From: Thermomicrobium sp. CFH 73360
Lineage (GTDB): Bacteria; Chloroflexota; Chloroflexia; Thermomicrobiales; Thermomicrobiaceae
DNA length: 64,000 nt
Reading direction: 5' to 3'
Assembly: GCF_023806465.1 (NCBI RefSeq)
Contig: NZ_JAMSLS010000001.1
Span: forward strand, 1 to 64,000
Of the stretch, positions 1 to 8,384 are shown piece after piece. Under the pieces are notes generated by a model, which did not search any database, was not told where the DNA came from, and saw nothing but the letters and a program-made list of their open reading frames with translations. Each line of letters opens with the position of its first letter. Positions within the stretch are counted from its first letter, which is position 1. A program made the position numbers and the translations under genes.

Positions 1-499
1 CTCCACTCACAATCCGCTCGGCCTTCACCCCTCTTGGGGTAGACCGACCAGATTCGTGGCTCACTTGGGATGTCGGCCACTCCGGCCACGAGGGCTCGGT
101 GCACTCGACCACACTCCAGTTGTCAAGGTGCTCACGGAGCTTATCGCTCCGCCAGACGCATCCAATACTATACCCGTCACCGCCCCTCGTGTCAAGGGTC
201 GCGAACTCACCCCTTATCCTCTCCCCTCCTCACCTCCAACGCAAACGCCGCAACTTCACCTCTCGCGGAAAGCCCTGCAACCTCGCTTCTTCGACAGTAT
301 CTCACCCCCTCTAACAGCCGAGCGATTCCACTCCGGTGCGCAATAGCGCTGGTCTACTTGCTCATTCCATTGCTGGCCAGACCTGCACCGACTCCTTGCC
401 CTCATTGTCCCACTGCACCAGTATGCTCACTCTGCACATCGCACTCATCGCACGCACTACTGTGCTACCCTCAGTGTCAAAATGAAAGGAGTGCATCCA
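1..499. other. Gene-free, cytosine-rich stretch
   Basis: No convincing gene is visible on either strand. The plus strand is rich in C and poor in G, so several frames stay open by chance, but their translations are Ser/Pro/Arg/His-rich and match no family I recognise. A short stem-loop (ACCCC/GGGGT, about 27-40) lies at the left edge and could end a transcript from outside the window. No consensus promoter for the amidotransferase at 500 could be fixed. Confidence 0.5.
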
Positions 500-1264
500 G
501 TGCCAGCGCCAGTTATCGGCATCACTCCAGACATCACCCGAGAATCAGCAGCCCACGGCCTCACCACTCGCCTGGCGTTGAATCTCGACTATGCCGAGGC
601 TATCGCCCACGCGGGTGGAATCCCCGTGGTCCTGCCACCTGTCCTCGAACCCGCCCGCTTTCTTGAGAACCTCGACGGCATCCTCCTCACCGGAGGCGGC
701 GACATCGCACCCTACCGCTACGACGCTCCCACCATTCATCCTGCAACATACGGGATATCGGACGTGCGCGACGAATTTGAGATCGCCCTTGTCCACGCTG
801 CACTCAACGCCGACGTCCCACTCCTCGCGATCTGCCGCGGCCTGCAAGTACTCAACGTCGCACTCGGCGGCACGCTCATCCAACATATTCCCGATCAGAT
901 TGACGGCGCCCTCAATCACCGTCAGCAGGAACTCAGTATCCCCTCAGGCGAACCGGCACATCCCGTCACAATTCGACCTGACTCGCACCTAGCCCGTATC
1001 GTTGGCACCACCCACCTCATGGTCAACTCCTATCACCACCAGGCCGTCGCAGAACTCGCCCCTCCTCTCCTCCCTACGGCGACTGCTCCCGACGGGGTGA
1101 TCGAAGCAGCTGAAATTCCAGGAGCCACCTTTGTCCTCGCAGTCCAATGGCATCCCGAGCGCCTGTTCCAGCACTACCCCGCCCATCATGCCCTGTTCGC
1201 TGCACTCATCGAGACTGCACAGAGTCGCGCCGCCCGCCGCGCAACAGTCGTGGAACAGAAATGA
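500..1264 (+). CDS. Class I glutamine amidotransferase-like hydrolase (PuuD / peptidase C26 family)
   Basis: This is a gamma-glutamyl-gamma-aminobutyrate hydrolase-like enzyme, a cytoplasmic Cys hydrolase that cleaves gamma-glutamyl amides. The nucleophile is Cys112 in LLAICRGLQVLN. The His218/Glu220 pair lies in VQWHPE, and the GGGDIAPY loop precedes the nucleophile elbow. Length (254 aa) is normal for the family. The GTG at 500 is preferred because AAAGGAG at 485-491 sits 8 nt upstream, and the protein then starts just before the conserved IGITPD strand. An ATG at 482 would add six residues without a ribosome site. It stands alone and converges on lon. No polyamine catabolic genes are nearby, so the true substrate is open. 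Confidence 0.85.
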   Translation: MPAPVIGITPDITRESAAHGLTTRLALNLDYAEAIAHAGGIPVVLPPVLEPARFLENLDGILLTGGGDIAPYRYDAPTIHPATYGISDVRDEFEIALVHAALNADVPLLAICRGLQVLNVALGGTLIQHIPDQIDGALNHRQQELSIPSGEPAHPVTIRPDSHLARIVGTTHLMVNSYHHQAVAELAPPLLPTATAPDGVIEAAEIPGATFVLAVQWHPERLFQHYPAHHALFAALIETAQSRAARRATVVEQK

Positions 1265-1294
1265 AGCGGGGCAGGTAGTCCAACCTGCCCCGCT
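1265..1294. terminator. Bidirectional stem-loop between convergent genes
   Basis: A perfect 12 bp stem (1265-1276 with 1283-1294) and a 6 nt loop lies between the convergent amidotransferase and lon stop codons. There is no strong T run on either side, so it is a terminator by position and stability rather than by the full intrinsic signature. Confidence 0.65.
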
Positions 1295-1318
1295 GGCCTC
1301 TCCAGGTGACCGTGGCAC

Positions 1319-3802
1319 TCAGCTGAGTGCCGCAATCGACTCAACCGCCGCTTCTCCACCACGTCCTCGGGCCTGTGTTTCTCTCAGTCGCTGCTGGAAC
1401 TCCTCCGGCAATGCCGCCTGGAGTACTTCATCGATCGTTTCGACCAAGACGAAGCGCAGGTTCTCGCGGAGCGTGGCAGGGAGCTCGTCCAGGTCCATCT
1501 CGTTCCGCTTCGGCAAGATGAACGTCTTCACACCAGCACGCTGCGCAGCCAGCGCCTTTTCCTTAATGCCACCCACTGGCAGCACCTGGCCCCGCAACGT
1601 GATCTCACCCGTCATCGCCACGTCCTCGCGCACCGGGATACCGGTTAGCAACGAGACCAGCGCGGTGACCAGTGTCACTCCAGCAGATGGCCCATCCTTC
1701 GGAATCGCTCCGGACGGAACGTGGATATGGATATCCGAGTCCTTCATGAAGTCCGGGTCGATTCCAAACTGCTCAGCACGTGAACGCACAATACTCAAGG
1801 CAGCCTGAGCCGACTCCCGCATGACCTCGCCAAGCTGACCTGTAATGAGCAGATTGCCACGACCAACCATGCGCGTGGCCTCGATGAACATAATGTCCCC
1901 GCCAACCGGTGTGACGCCAACACCGATCGCAACCCCTGGCTGGGCAGTGCGCTCCGATAGCTCCTCATAATAGTACCGCCGCTTGCCCAAGAACTCATGC
2001 ACCATATCGACGGTGATCGTCCGCGGCACCTCCTGCCCCTCGGCCATGCGCGTCGCCAGCTTCCGCGCGACCGCCGCAACTTCGCGCTCGAGGTTCCGTA
2101 CACCGGCTTCCCGCGTGTAATGCTGAATAATCTCCAAGATCGCCTCGTCCGTGAACTCAAAATCCTCTGGATTCAACGCATGCCGGCGGAACTGCTTTGG
2201 AATGAGATACCGGCGAGCGATCTGCAACTTCTCCTCGTCTGTGTATCCGGACAGGACAAGAATCTCCATCCGGTCGCGAAGTGCCGGCGGAATTGTGTCC
2301 AACACGTTGGCCGTTGCGATGAACATGACCTTCGACAAGTCGAAGGGCACGTCCAGGTAGTGATCCCGGAAGGTACTGTTCTGTTCCGGATCCAGCACCT
2401 CCAGAAGTGCGGACGCCGGATCACCTCGCCAGTCCATCCCCACTTTGTCGATCTCATCGAGGACGAAGACCGGATCGTTCGTGCCAGCGCGCCGGATGGC
2501 CTGAATGATCCGTCCAGGCATCGCGCCAATGTAGGTGCGCCGGTGCCCACGAATTTCCGCTTCGTCCCGCACACCACCGAGTGACATCCGCGTGAAGGCT
2601 CGCCCGAGTGCCCGTGCAATCGACTGCGCAAGGCTCGTCTTCCCCACACCAGGAGGACCCACAAAGCAGAGGATCGGCTCGCGCCCTGGCTCACTCTCCT
2701 CGCCTCGTTCCTTGCGCAGGCGCCGCACCGCAAGGTACTCCAAAATCCGCTCCTTGATCTTCTCGAGATCATAGTGATCCTCATCCAGAATCTGGCGCGC
2801 CCGTGCGATGTCGATCTCACCTTCGGTGCTGCGATTCCATGGCAGCGAGACGAGCCAGTCGAGGTAGGTCCGGATCACTCCATACTCGGCCGATGCCGGC
2901 GGCAACTTGCTCATCCGCTCCAGCTCGCGGAGAGCCTCACGCCGAGCCTCCTCTGGCATACCAGACTGCTCAATCTTGGCCCGGAACTCGTTGATTTCCG
3001 CCTCCTGCTCGCTCGTCTCACCGAGTTCGCGCTGGATCGCCTTGAGCTGTTCGCGCAGGTAGAACTCACGCTGCGAACGCGCCACCTCTTCCTGGACCTC
3101 ACTCTGAATCTTCTTGCCGAGCTCGAGGAGATCCAGCTCACGGCTCATAAACGCGTTCAGCCGCAGCAGTTTGTCACGCACGCTGTCCAACTCAAGGAGC
3201 GCCTGCCGCTCCTCGGGATCCATTCGCAGGTTCGACGCCAAAAGGTAGACCAAGTGCAGCGGATCTTCGATATTCAAGACCGCCGTGACGAGTTCTTCCG
3301 GCAGATTGGACACCAACGAGACCAACCGCTGGAAGAGCTCCAGCGCAGTCCGTGTCAAAGCCTTAACTTCGATCGTATCCTCGACAACCTCAGGGATCTC
3401 CTCGACGAGTGCCTTCAGATACGGCTCTTCGGTCACCCACTCCACGATCCGAACCCGGCGCAGGCCCTGCACCGCCAGGCGCACCGTTCCATCAGGGACG
3501 CGCATCATCTGCTGGATGCTTCCGATTGTACCCACCTGGTAGACATCCTGCGGACCCGCACCTTCCTTCTTCGGATCCTTCTGGAGGACGAGAACAAGTA
3601 CCCGATCTCCTGAGGCCACGTCGTCAATGAGTCGCAGCGAACGCGGCTGTCCGGCTGCGAGCGGCACTAGGGTCGTCGGGAAAACAACAGTGTTCCGTAG
3701 TGGAAGCACCGGCAAGAGCTTGAGCTCACGCTTCTCAGACCGCGCTTCCCCTTCCACCTGCTGCTCGTTTTCTTCCATCGGCTTACGCAGTTCGTCACTC
3801 AT
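1319..3802 (-). CDS. lon: ATP-dependent protease Lon
   Basis: Lon is a cytoplasmic hexameric AAA+ serine protease that degrades misfolded and regulatory proteins. The 827 aa protein has the N-terminal LON substrate domain (about 25-225), a coiled-coil linker, the AAA+ module with Walker A GPPGVGKT near residue 370, and the protease domain. The Ser-Lys dyad is Ser706 in KDGPSAG and Lys749 in GGIKEK. The ATG at 3802 is chosen because GAGGAG lies about 7 nt upstream; an upstream GTG-type extension would run into hsp20. It begins 10 bp after the hsp20 stop codon and very probably shares its promoter. The tail after about residue 800 is Arg/Gly/Ala-rich and unlikely to fold. Confidence 0.97.
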   Translation of the reverse strand: MSDELRKPMEENEQQVEGEARSEKRELKLLPVLPLRNTVVFPTTLVPLAAGQPRSLRLIDDVASGDRVLVLVLQKDPKKEGAGPQDVYQVGTIGSIQQMMRVPDGTVRLAVQGLRRVRIVEWVTEEPYLKALVEEIPEVVEDTIEVKALTRTALELFQRLVSLVSNLPEELVTAVLNIEDPLHLVYLLASNLRMDPEERQALLELDSVRDKLLRLNAFMSRELDLLELGKKIQSEVQEEVARSQREFYLREQLKAIQRELGETSEQEAEINEFRAKIEQSGMPEEARREALRELERMSKLPPASAEYGVIRTYLDWLVSLPWNRSTEGEIDIARARQILDEDHYDLEKIKERILEYLAVRRLRKERGEESEPGREPILCFVGPPGVGKTSLAQSIARALGRAFTRMSLGGVRDEAEIRGHRRTYIGAMPGRIIQAIRRAGTNDPVFVLDEIDKVGMDWRGDPASALLEVLDPEQNSTFRDHYLDVPFDLSKVMFIATANVLDTIPPALRDRMEILVLSGYTDEEKLQIARRYLIPKQFRRHALNPEDFEFTDEAILEIIQHYTREAGVRNLEREVAAVARKLATRMAEGQEVPRTITVDMVHEFLGKRRYYYEELSERTAQPGVAIGVGVTPVGGDIMFIEATRMVGRGNLLITGQLGEVMRESAQAALSIVRSRAEQFGIDPDFMKDSDIHIHVPSGAIPKDGPSAGVTLVTALVSLLTGIPVREDVAMTGEITLRGQVLPVGGIKEKALAAQRAGVKTFILPKRNEMDLDELPATLRENLRFVLVETIDEVLQAALPEEFQQRLRETQARGRGGEAAVESIAALS

Positions 3803-3812
3803 CGCACGCTCC

Positions 3813-4268
3813 TCAGGATTCAGGGCTAGTCTCTGAACGGAGCGGAACAGTACGCGAGACACGTGCTCGCGGTAGGGTCACTTCCAGGAACCCACGCTCA
3901 TAGACAGCTTCCACGTGATCGAGATCGACCGGAAAGGGCAAGAGAACCTCTGCTTCAAATGGCCCATAGGCGATCCCCATCTCGTGGTAGGTCCGCCGCT
4001 GGCCCTCTTCTCGAGGTCGTCGCACTCCAGAGATCTGAAGCACTGAATCGCTGACGACCACGCTGATATCGTCCTCGCGTAGGCCAGCGAGTTCCGCCCG
4101 CACGACCAAACCCCGTTCGTCTTCATACACCTCGAGCGGTGGCCTCCAAGGCCGCGCCGCCATCCGCAGGAGCGGTGAAAAACCGACGTACCAGGCTTGG
4201 AACGCTTCCACCACTTCCTGCTGGAGCCGGTTTCCTTCGCGACGTGTGCTTCGTCGCACGCTCACCAT
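3813..4268 (-). CDS. Small heat-shock protein, Hsp20 family
   Basis: This is an ATP-independent holdase chaperone of the alpha-crystallin family that keeps unfolding proteins soluble for refolding or for proteases such as Lon. The 151 aa protein has a basic N-terminal arm, then an alpha-crystallin domain (about 45-145) starting PPLEVYEDERGLVVRAEL. The GFLEVTLPR strand near the end is the family signature. The ATG at 4268 has GGAGGAGG 7-9 nt upstream; longer readings run back through the promoter. lon follows after 10 bp. Its own sigma70-type promoter lies at 4347-4375. No CIRCE (HrcA) element was found. Confidence 0.93.
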   Translation of the reverse strand: MVSVRRSTRREGNRLQQEVVEAFQAWYVGFSPLLRMAARPWRPPLEVYEDERGLVVRAELAGLREDDISVVVSDSVLQISGVRRPREEGQRRTYHEMGIAYGPFEAEVLLPFPVDLDHVEAVYERGFLEVTLPRARVSRTVPLRSETSPES

Positions 4269-4346
4269 GCTGTGATGCCTCCTCCGCCTCTTCGCGCCGC
4301 TCCTCGTGTCCGCGGCGCACGCCTTGTTCAGCCAGCTCCGAGCCGG

Positions 4347-4375
4347 AGTATACCACTCCTCGGTACGCCTTGCAA
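4347..4375 (-). promoter_or_regulatory. Sigma70-type promoter of hsp20-lon
   Basis: On the minus strand TTGCAA (4375-4370), a 17 bp spacer and TATACT (4352-4347) form a near-consensus promoter about 80 bp before the hsp20 start. A small inverted repeat, CTCCG-AGC-CGGAG (4336-4348), overlaps the -10 and predicted start point and could be a repressor site. Confidence 0.7.
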
Positions 4376-4378
4376 TGA

Positions 4379-5329
4379 TCAACGCAACTGCATTGCGCCG
4401 ACTTGTAGCAAGTCTGCGCCGTACAGCAAGGCCAGCATCAGGAGCCCCCATGCGATGATCGCCCCAAGGAGTGGTCGATCGTCCAAAAGCACCTGCTCCG
4501 GCATACCTCCAAGATCCCGGCGGTAGACAAGGTACAAATACCGGAAGATCCCGTACAAGACGAACGGAATTGTCAGCATCATGCGGTGCCCATCGGGAAG
4601 GTTGGGGGCCGAGAACGTGTACAGCGAATAAGCCATGATCGTCGCTGTCGCTGTCACCTGCAGAAGCGCATCCAGGAGCGGAACTGGATAGTCGTCCAGA
4701 GTTCGCCGGTGATTCGCTGCCAGGCCCTCCAGCAACAACACCTCGTGCCGCCGCTTGGCAACGGCGAGGAATAGAGCGAGGAGCACCGTACAGAGATACA
4801 GCCAGGGCGAGAGTGGCACCTCGACTGCAGCGGCTCCACCCCATACGCGGAGGACGAAACCACCAGCAATTGTGAAAACGTCGAGCAGCGCGACATGCTT
4901 CAAGCGCACGCTATACAGCAGCATCAACCCGCAATATCCCAACACAACAAAGAACGTCTCACCACCGGCAAGCCAAGAAAACCACGCTGCCAGCACTCCC
5001 AATCCAACGATCGAGATCCAAACATGCCGCGCTTGCAGACGTCCCGCCGCAATCGGACGATGACGTTTGAGAGGATGTTCACGATCAGCTGCTGCGTCAC
5101 TCCAATCGTTAAAGAAGTAAATCGCACTCCCCGCAGCGCAAAAGGCTAAAGTGGCAAGCAGCCCATCCACAAGTGCACCCATGTCGAGCAGTCGCCGTCC
5201 GAACACCAGCGGCGCCAATACAACAGCATTTTTGATCCACTGGCGCGGCCGTGCCGTCACGAGGAGATCACGCATCAATGTGAACGGGGCAACAGCTGTC
5301 ACGCTCAGGCGCTTCTCCATTTGACTCAT
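4379..5329 (-). CDS. UbiA-family prenyltransferase, decaprenyl-phosphate phosphoribosyltransferase-like
   Basis: This membrane enzyme of 316 aa has about eight hydrophobic helices. It resembles decaprenyl-phosphate phosphoribosyltransferases, which transfer 5-phosphoribose from PRPP to a polyprenyl phosphate, the first step to polyprenyl-phospho-arabinose, rather than quinone prenylases. The evidence is ARPRQWIKN near the N-terminus and the aspartate motif NDWSDAAADREHP (74-86) followed by KRHRPIAAG, which is typical of that subgroup. The second metal-site region (around RRHEVLLLEG) is less canonical. The start overlaps the upstream stop by 4 bp (ATGA), so it is translationally coupled to the glycosidase-like gene. 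A polyprenyl synthase lies just beyond, fitting a polyprenyl-sugar pathway. The epimerase partners are not in the window. Confidence 0.8.
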   Translation of the reverse strand: MSQMEKRLSVTAVAPFTLMRDLLVTARPRQWIKNAVVLAPLVFGRRLLDMGALVDGLLATLAFCAAGSAIYFFNDWSDAAADREHPLKRHRPIAAGRLQARHVWISIVGLGVLAAWFSWLAGGETFFVVLGYCGLMLLYSVRLKHVALLDVFTIAGGFVLRVWGGAAAVEVPLSPWLYLCTVLLALFLAVAKRRHEVLLLEGLAANHRRTLDDYPVPLLDALLQVTATATIMAYSLYTFSAPNLPDGHRMMLTIPFVLYGIFRYLYLVYRRDLGGMPEQVLLDDRPLLGAIIAWGLLMLALLYGADLLQVGAMQLR

Positions 5330-7101
5330 CCACCTGCAGGCTCTAATGCCTCCTCCTGATACACACTATCGGCATTCCACAGCATCCACGACTCGAGCCC
5401 GGCATCGTACACCGCTTGGATCTGCGCCCGGACCTCTTCCTGGCCATATGGCTTCCCAGGTCCATAAGAAAAATCTTGGAGCCACGCCCGGAACTTCTGT
5501 TTCGCCGTCGGGACTCGCGTTAAGCCGTTCTCTAGGCTCCATCGAATCACTTCATAGGGATGGTCGTTCGGAACCTCGAAGCCAAGCGACCCAGCCCAGA
5601 AGTGCGAAGGATAAAGCATCGGGCACACATAGTCGACGTGTTCTACGACCACTTCGAGATTCTGTCCGATCCCACTGTCGCTCAGTTCCCACATCGTCAA
5701 ACCGAAAATATCTGCCGCTAGGTACGCCGGCGTTGGTAAGAGCGCCTCATATGCAGTCTGTAGAAAACCCCCGATCGCGGCCATGCGATTCTCTGCGGTG
5801 TGACTGACTCCATAGTCAGCTTTCTGTAAGGGTCCGTCAGTTGGGAAGCGAATGTAGTCGAACTGGATCTCGTCGAAGCCGAATCCTGCTGCTTCGACAG
5901 CCAGTGCAACGTTATACTGCCAAACCTCACGGCGATACGCGTTGACCCACGCCACCCCGTTCCAGGTTCGCCAAGCCTGGCCTGTAGTACGGTCGCGGAT
6001 CGCCCACTCTGGCCGCGCCTCTGCCAGGATAGGATCTTCAAAAACCACAATTCGGGCAATTGTGTAAATGCCACGCGCTTTAAGGCCACTCACGAGTTCC
6101 CGAGGTTGGAGAATCGGTCGGACCGCGCCGATCTCGTGTGCCAGCGCAACCTGCGTATCGTAGTACACGTGCCCAGTGCTGTCCTTAAGATCGATCACCA
6201 CTGCGTTCAACTCAGTCCGATCGACCAGTTGAAGCCGTTTTTCCAGCGCTTCCGGTTTTGACGCGACGAGCACATTAATATAGATCGCACGCACGACCAG
6301 TGGTTCCAGCGTCACTTGGACCTGGAAGTTCTCCGGTACGATGAGCGATGTGGCACGGTATCCAGGTGCCTTTACGAACACCTGCTGGCCCGGAGCAACC
6401 CCCTTGAGCTGGAACGTGCCGTCCTCAGCGACTCGCGTCCAAATACCAGTTGTTGCGACGATTGCTGCCACCGGTTGCCCTTGCAGATCACGGATGACGC
6501 CGCGAAGCACGTCCGGACGCAAGGCCAGATCAGCGACGCTCTGGTCAGTGCCAAGCGTCACGCGCGCTGTCGCATACTCCATGTGCTCGGCAACGAGCTC
6601 TGCACCCTCTGGAACGCCTCGGAGGACATAATGCCCTGTTGCATCCGTGACCGCACTGGCGAGCGTCACACCGTCACGGACGGCGCGGATCGTCGCACCG
6701 GGGATGGGCTGCCCATCTCCGTTCCGAACGACCGAGCCTTGCACGACATTGGAGCGCAAGGGGACCCGCAAACGACGTGTCTCGCGATTCACCGATACGA
6801 CGACTGCGTCATAATCCGGCGCGACAATACGCAAAGATCCTTCAGTCAGCCTTGGAACACGCACTCGTCCTTCTCGATCCGTCTGGAGCACGCCACTGGG
6901 CATTTCCACGGTCGCCCCCACAATAGGCCGTCCTGTCCCGCGGTCGACCACGAGGAGTTCTAGTTGATCGTCGTGCCACCAAAGCTGGTAGACCGCCGTT
7001 CCGAGAACGAGCAACAATGGAATGAGCACGCTCGCCAGACTGATTTTCCAGGACAATCTCCGCCGCTGACCGCGCCGATTCAGTCTGCTGCTCGGGTACA
7101 C
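5326..7101 (-). CDS. Membrane-anchored glycoside-hydrolase-like protein with carboxypeptidase-regulatory-like domains
   Basis: The 591 aa protein has a basic N-terminus and one hydrophobic helix (about 18-42), which works as an uncleaved anchor. Two to three beta-sandwich repeats of the carboxypeptidase-regulatory type follow (about 50-270, each with G.P.PGATV-like strands). The C-terminal half (about 270-585) is a TIM-barrel-like domain of the putative glycosyl hydrolase family once called DUF4015. Supporting motifs are VVIDLKDSTG, VNAYRREVWQYN and FDEIQFDYIRFP, whose acidic residues fit barrel catalytic positions. It probably acts outside the membrane on a polysaccharide. Start: GTG at 7101 with GGAG about 9 nt upstream. 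It is coupled to the prenyl-phosphate enzyme downstream. The substrate is unknown. Confidence 0.75.
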   Translation of the reverse strand: MYPSSRLNRRGQRRRLSWKISLASVLIPLLLVLGTAVYQLWWHDDQLELLVVDRGTGRPIVGATVEMPSGVLQTDREGRVRVPRLTEGSLRIVAPDYDAVVVSVNRETRRLRVPLRSNVVQGSVVRNGDGQPIPGATIRAVRDGVTLASAVTDATGHYVLRGVPEGAELVAEHMEYATARVTLGTDQSVADLALRPDVLRGVIRDLQGQPVAAIVATTGIWTRVAEDGTFQLKGVAPGQQVFVKAPGYRATSLIVPENFQVQVTLEPLVVRAIYINVLVASKPEALEKRLQLVDRTELNAVVIDLKDSTGHVYYDTQVALAHEIGAVRPILQPRELVSGLKARGIYTIARIVVFEDPILAEARPEWAIRDRTTGQAWRTWNGVAWVNAYRREVWQYNVALAVEAAGFGFDEIQFDYIRFPTDGPLQKADYGVSHTAENRMAAIGGFLQTAYEALLPTPAYLAADIFGLTMWELSDSGIGQNLEVVVEHVDYVCPMLYPSHFWAGSLGFEVPNDHPYEVIRWSLENGLTRVPTAKQKFRAWLQDFSYGPGKPYGQEEVRAQIQAVYDAGLESWMLWNADSVYQEEALEPAGG

Positions 7102-7350
7102 GCGGATCGCTCCGTCTCAGCTCCAGCTCCTCATTTCCCCGTCGCGCCGCAGTATGCCATAACAGTCGTGCCCGTCCATCCAAACTGCTCTGATCTCAGA
7201 GCAGTCCACCCATGGCCCGGACACCCACGATCGAGTGGCAGGCTCCCCAAAACCTCCACGCAATACCGCAAGCCCCCAGTCGCTTGGCCCGGCACTGGCA
7301 AAATCACCGCTACCTCTTTTCGAGCACGCTTTCTCTGAGACATACTAGCA

Positions 7351-7370
7351 AGAGCCGCGCAGGCGGCTCT
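7351..7370 (+). repeat. Perfect hairpin touching the polyprenyl synthase start
   Basis: The arms AGAGCCGC (7351-7358) and GCGGCTCT (7363-7370) form an 8 bp stem with a 4 nt loop, ending one base before the ATG at 7372. No ribosome site is visible between them, so either the hairpin hides initiation or the true start is further inside the gene. Confidence 0.6.
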
Positions 7371-7371
7371 G

Positions 7372-8382
7372 ATGGGATACGAAGCAAGGTTCGGGGGATT
7401 CTTGGACTTCAGCACGGTTCTTCAGCGGATGCGTCCGGATCTTCAGCGGGTGGAGGATCGTCTCCTTGCGGAGACTGCACTCGAGTTCCCGCTGGTCGGC
7501 GATATTCTACGAGCCCTGATCGTCTCGGGCGGGAAACGCCTGCGTCCGTTACTCCTCCTCCTTGCTGCAAAACCGTTCCGCTACGACCTGGAACGACTGG
7601 TCCCTGCAGCAGCTGGCATTGAGCTCCTGCATACAGCATCGCTGATTCACGATGATTCGATCGACGGGGCATCCCGTCGGCGAGGACAGCCAACACTCAA
7701 TGCGATCTTTGATTCCTCAATCGTCATCATGGTCGGCGACTATATGTTTGCACGATCAGCCATGCTCGCCGCCTCCACTATGAACCCTCGTGTCCTTGCC
7801 GTGTTCGCGCGTTGTCTTGGTAGCATCTGCGATGGGCAGCTTCGCGAACTCTTCGCTTCACGGCGAACCGATATTAGTCTCGATGACTACCAACGCCGGA
7901 TCTACGGGAAGACCGCGTCGCTTTTCGCTGGATCCGCAGAAATCGGCGCCATTCTCGCCGAAGCCCCCGAAGATCAGATCGAAGCACTGCGTGCGTTCGG
8001 CAGCGCCATGGGAATGGCCTTTCAGATCGTTGACGACGTCTTGGACTTCCGTGGGAGCGAGGACGAACTCGGGAAGCCGGCTGGCCAGGATTTGCGTCAG
8101 GGGACTGTGACGCTTCCAACTATGCTCTTCCTCGCTGACGGGAAAGCCACGCGTGAGGAACGGGAATTCGTCGAGGAAGTGATCCGGTATGGTCCAGCAG
8201 ACGATGCAGCCCTCACAACGGCCGTCCGTCTCATCCGCGAGTCGGGAGCTCTTGAGGAAGCGCTCGCCGTAGCAAAAAGCTATGTTGAAGAAGCCAAGGA
8301 ACTTTTGGCGGAGCTCCCACCAACCGAGGGCCGTACGATGTTGGCAGCCCTCGCCGATCATGCACTCGGTCGCCGGATCTAA
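7372..8382 (+). CDS. Polyprenyl diphosphate synthase (long-chain trans-isoprenyl, HepT/IspB type)
   Basis: This enzyme condenses isopentenyl diphosphate units into a long all-trans polyprenyl diphosphate for menaquinone side chains or lipid carriers. The first aspartate-rich motif is DDSID (94-98) with the SRRRGQPT stretch after it, and the second is DDVLD (221-225). GGKRLRP (53-59) binds IPP. The length of 336 aa is typical. The ATG at 7372 lacks a ribosome site and follows a hairpin; a TTG at 7402 or an ATG at 7429 could be the real start. It is divergent from the prenyl-phosphate/glycosidase pair. Chain length cannot be read safely from the sequence. Confidence 0.9.
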   Translation: MGYEARFGGFLDFSTVLQRMRPDLQRVEDRLLAETALEFPLVGDILRALIVSGGKRLRPLLLLLAAKPFRYDLERLVPAAAGIELLHTASLIHDDSIDGASRRRGQPTLNAIFDSSIVIMVGDYMFARSAMLAASTMNPRVLAVFARCLGSICDGQLRELFASRRTDISLDDYQRRIYGKTASLFAGSAEIGAILAEAPEDQIEALRAFGSAMGMAFQIVDDVLDFRGSEDELGKPAGQDLRQGTVTLPTMLFLADGKATREEREFVEEVIRYGPADDAALTTAVRLIRESGALEEALAVAKSYVEEAKELLAELPPTEGRTMLAALADHALGRRI

Positions 8383-8384
8383 CC

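Noticed and set aside
70-666. A 198-codon open frame on the plus strand overlapping the amidotransferase
   Set aside because: Composition is Ser/Pro/His/Arg-rich without any domain, and it overlaps a real gene in another frame; it is a by-product of the C-rich sequence.
2774-3613. Long plus-strand frame opposite lon
   Set aside because: It is the antisense shadow of lon; the translation follows lon codon usage in reverse and has no family features.
4269-4844. N-terminal extension of Hsp20 to 343 residues
   Set aside because: It runs through the promoter and antisense to the UbiA-like gene; the ATG at 4268 has a strong ribosome site and gives a normal length.
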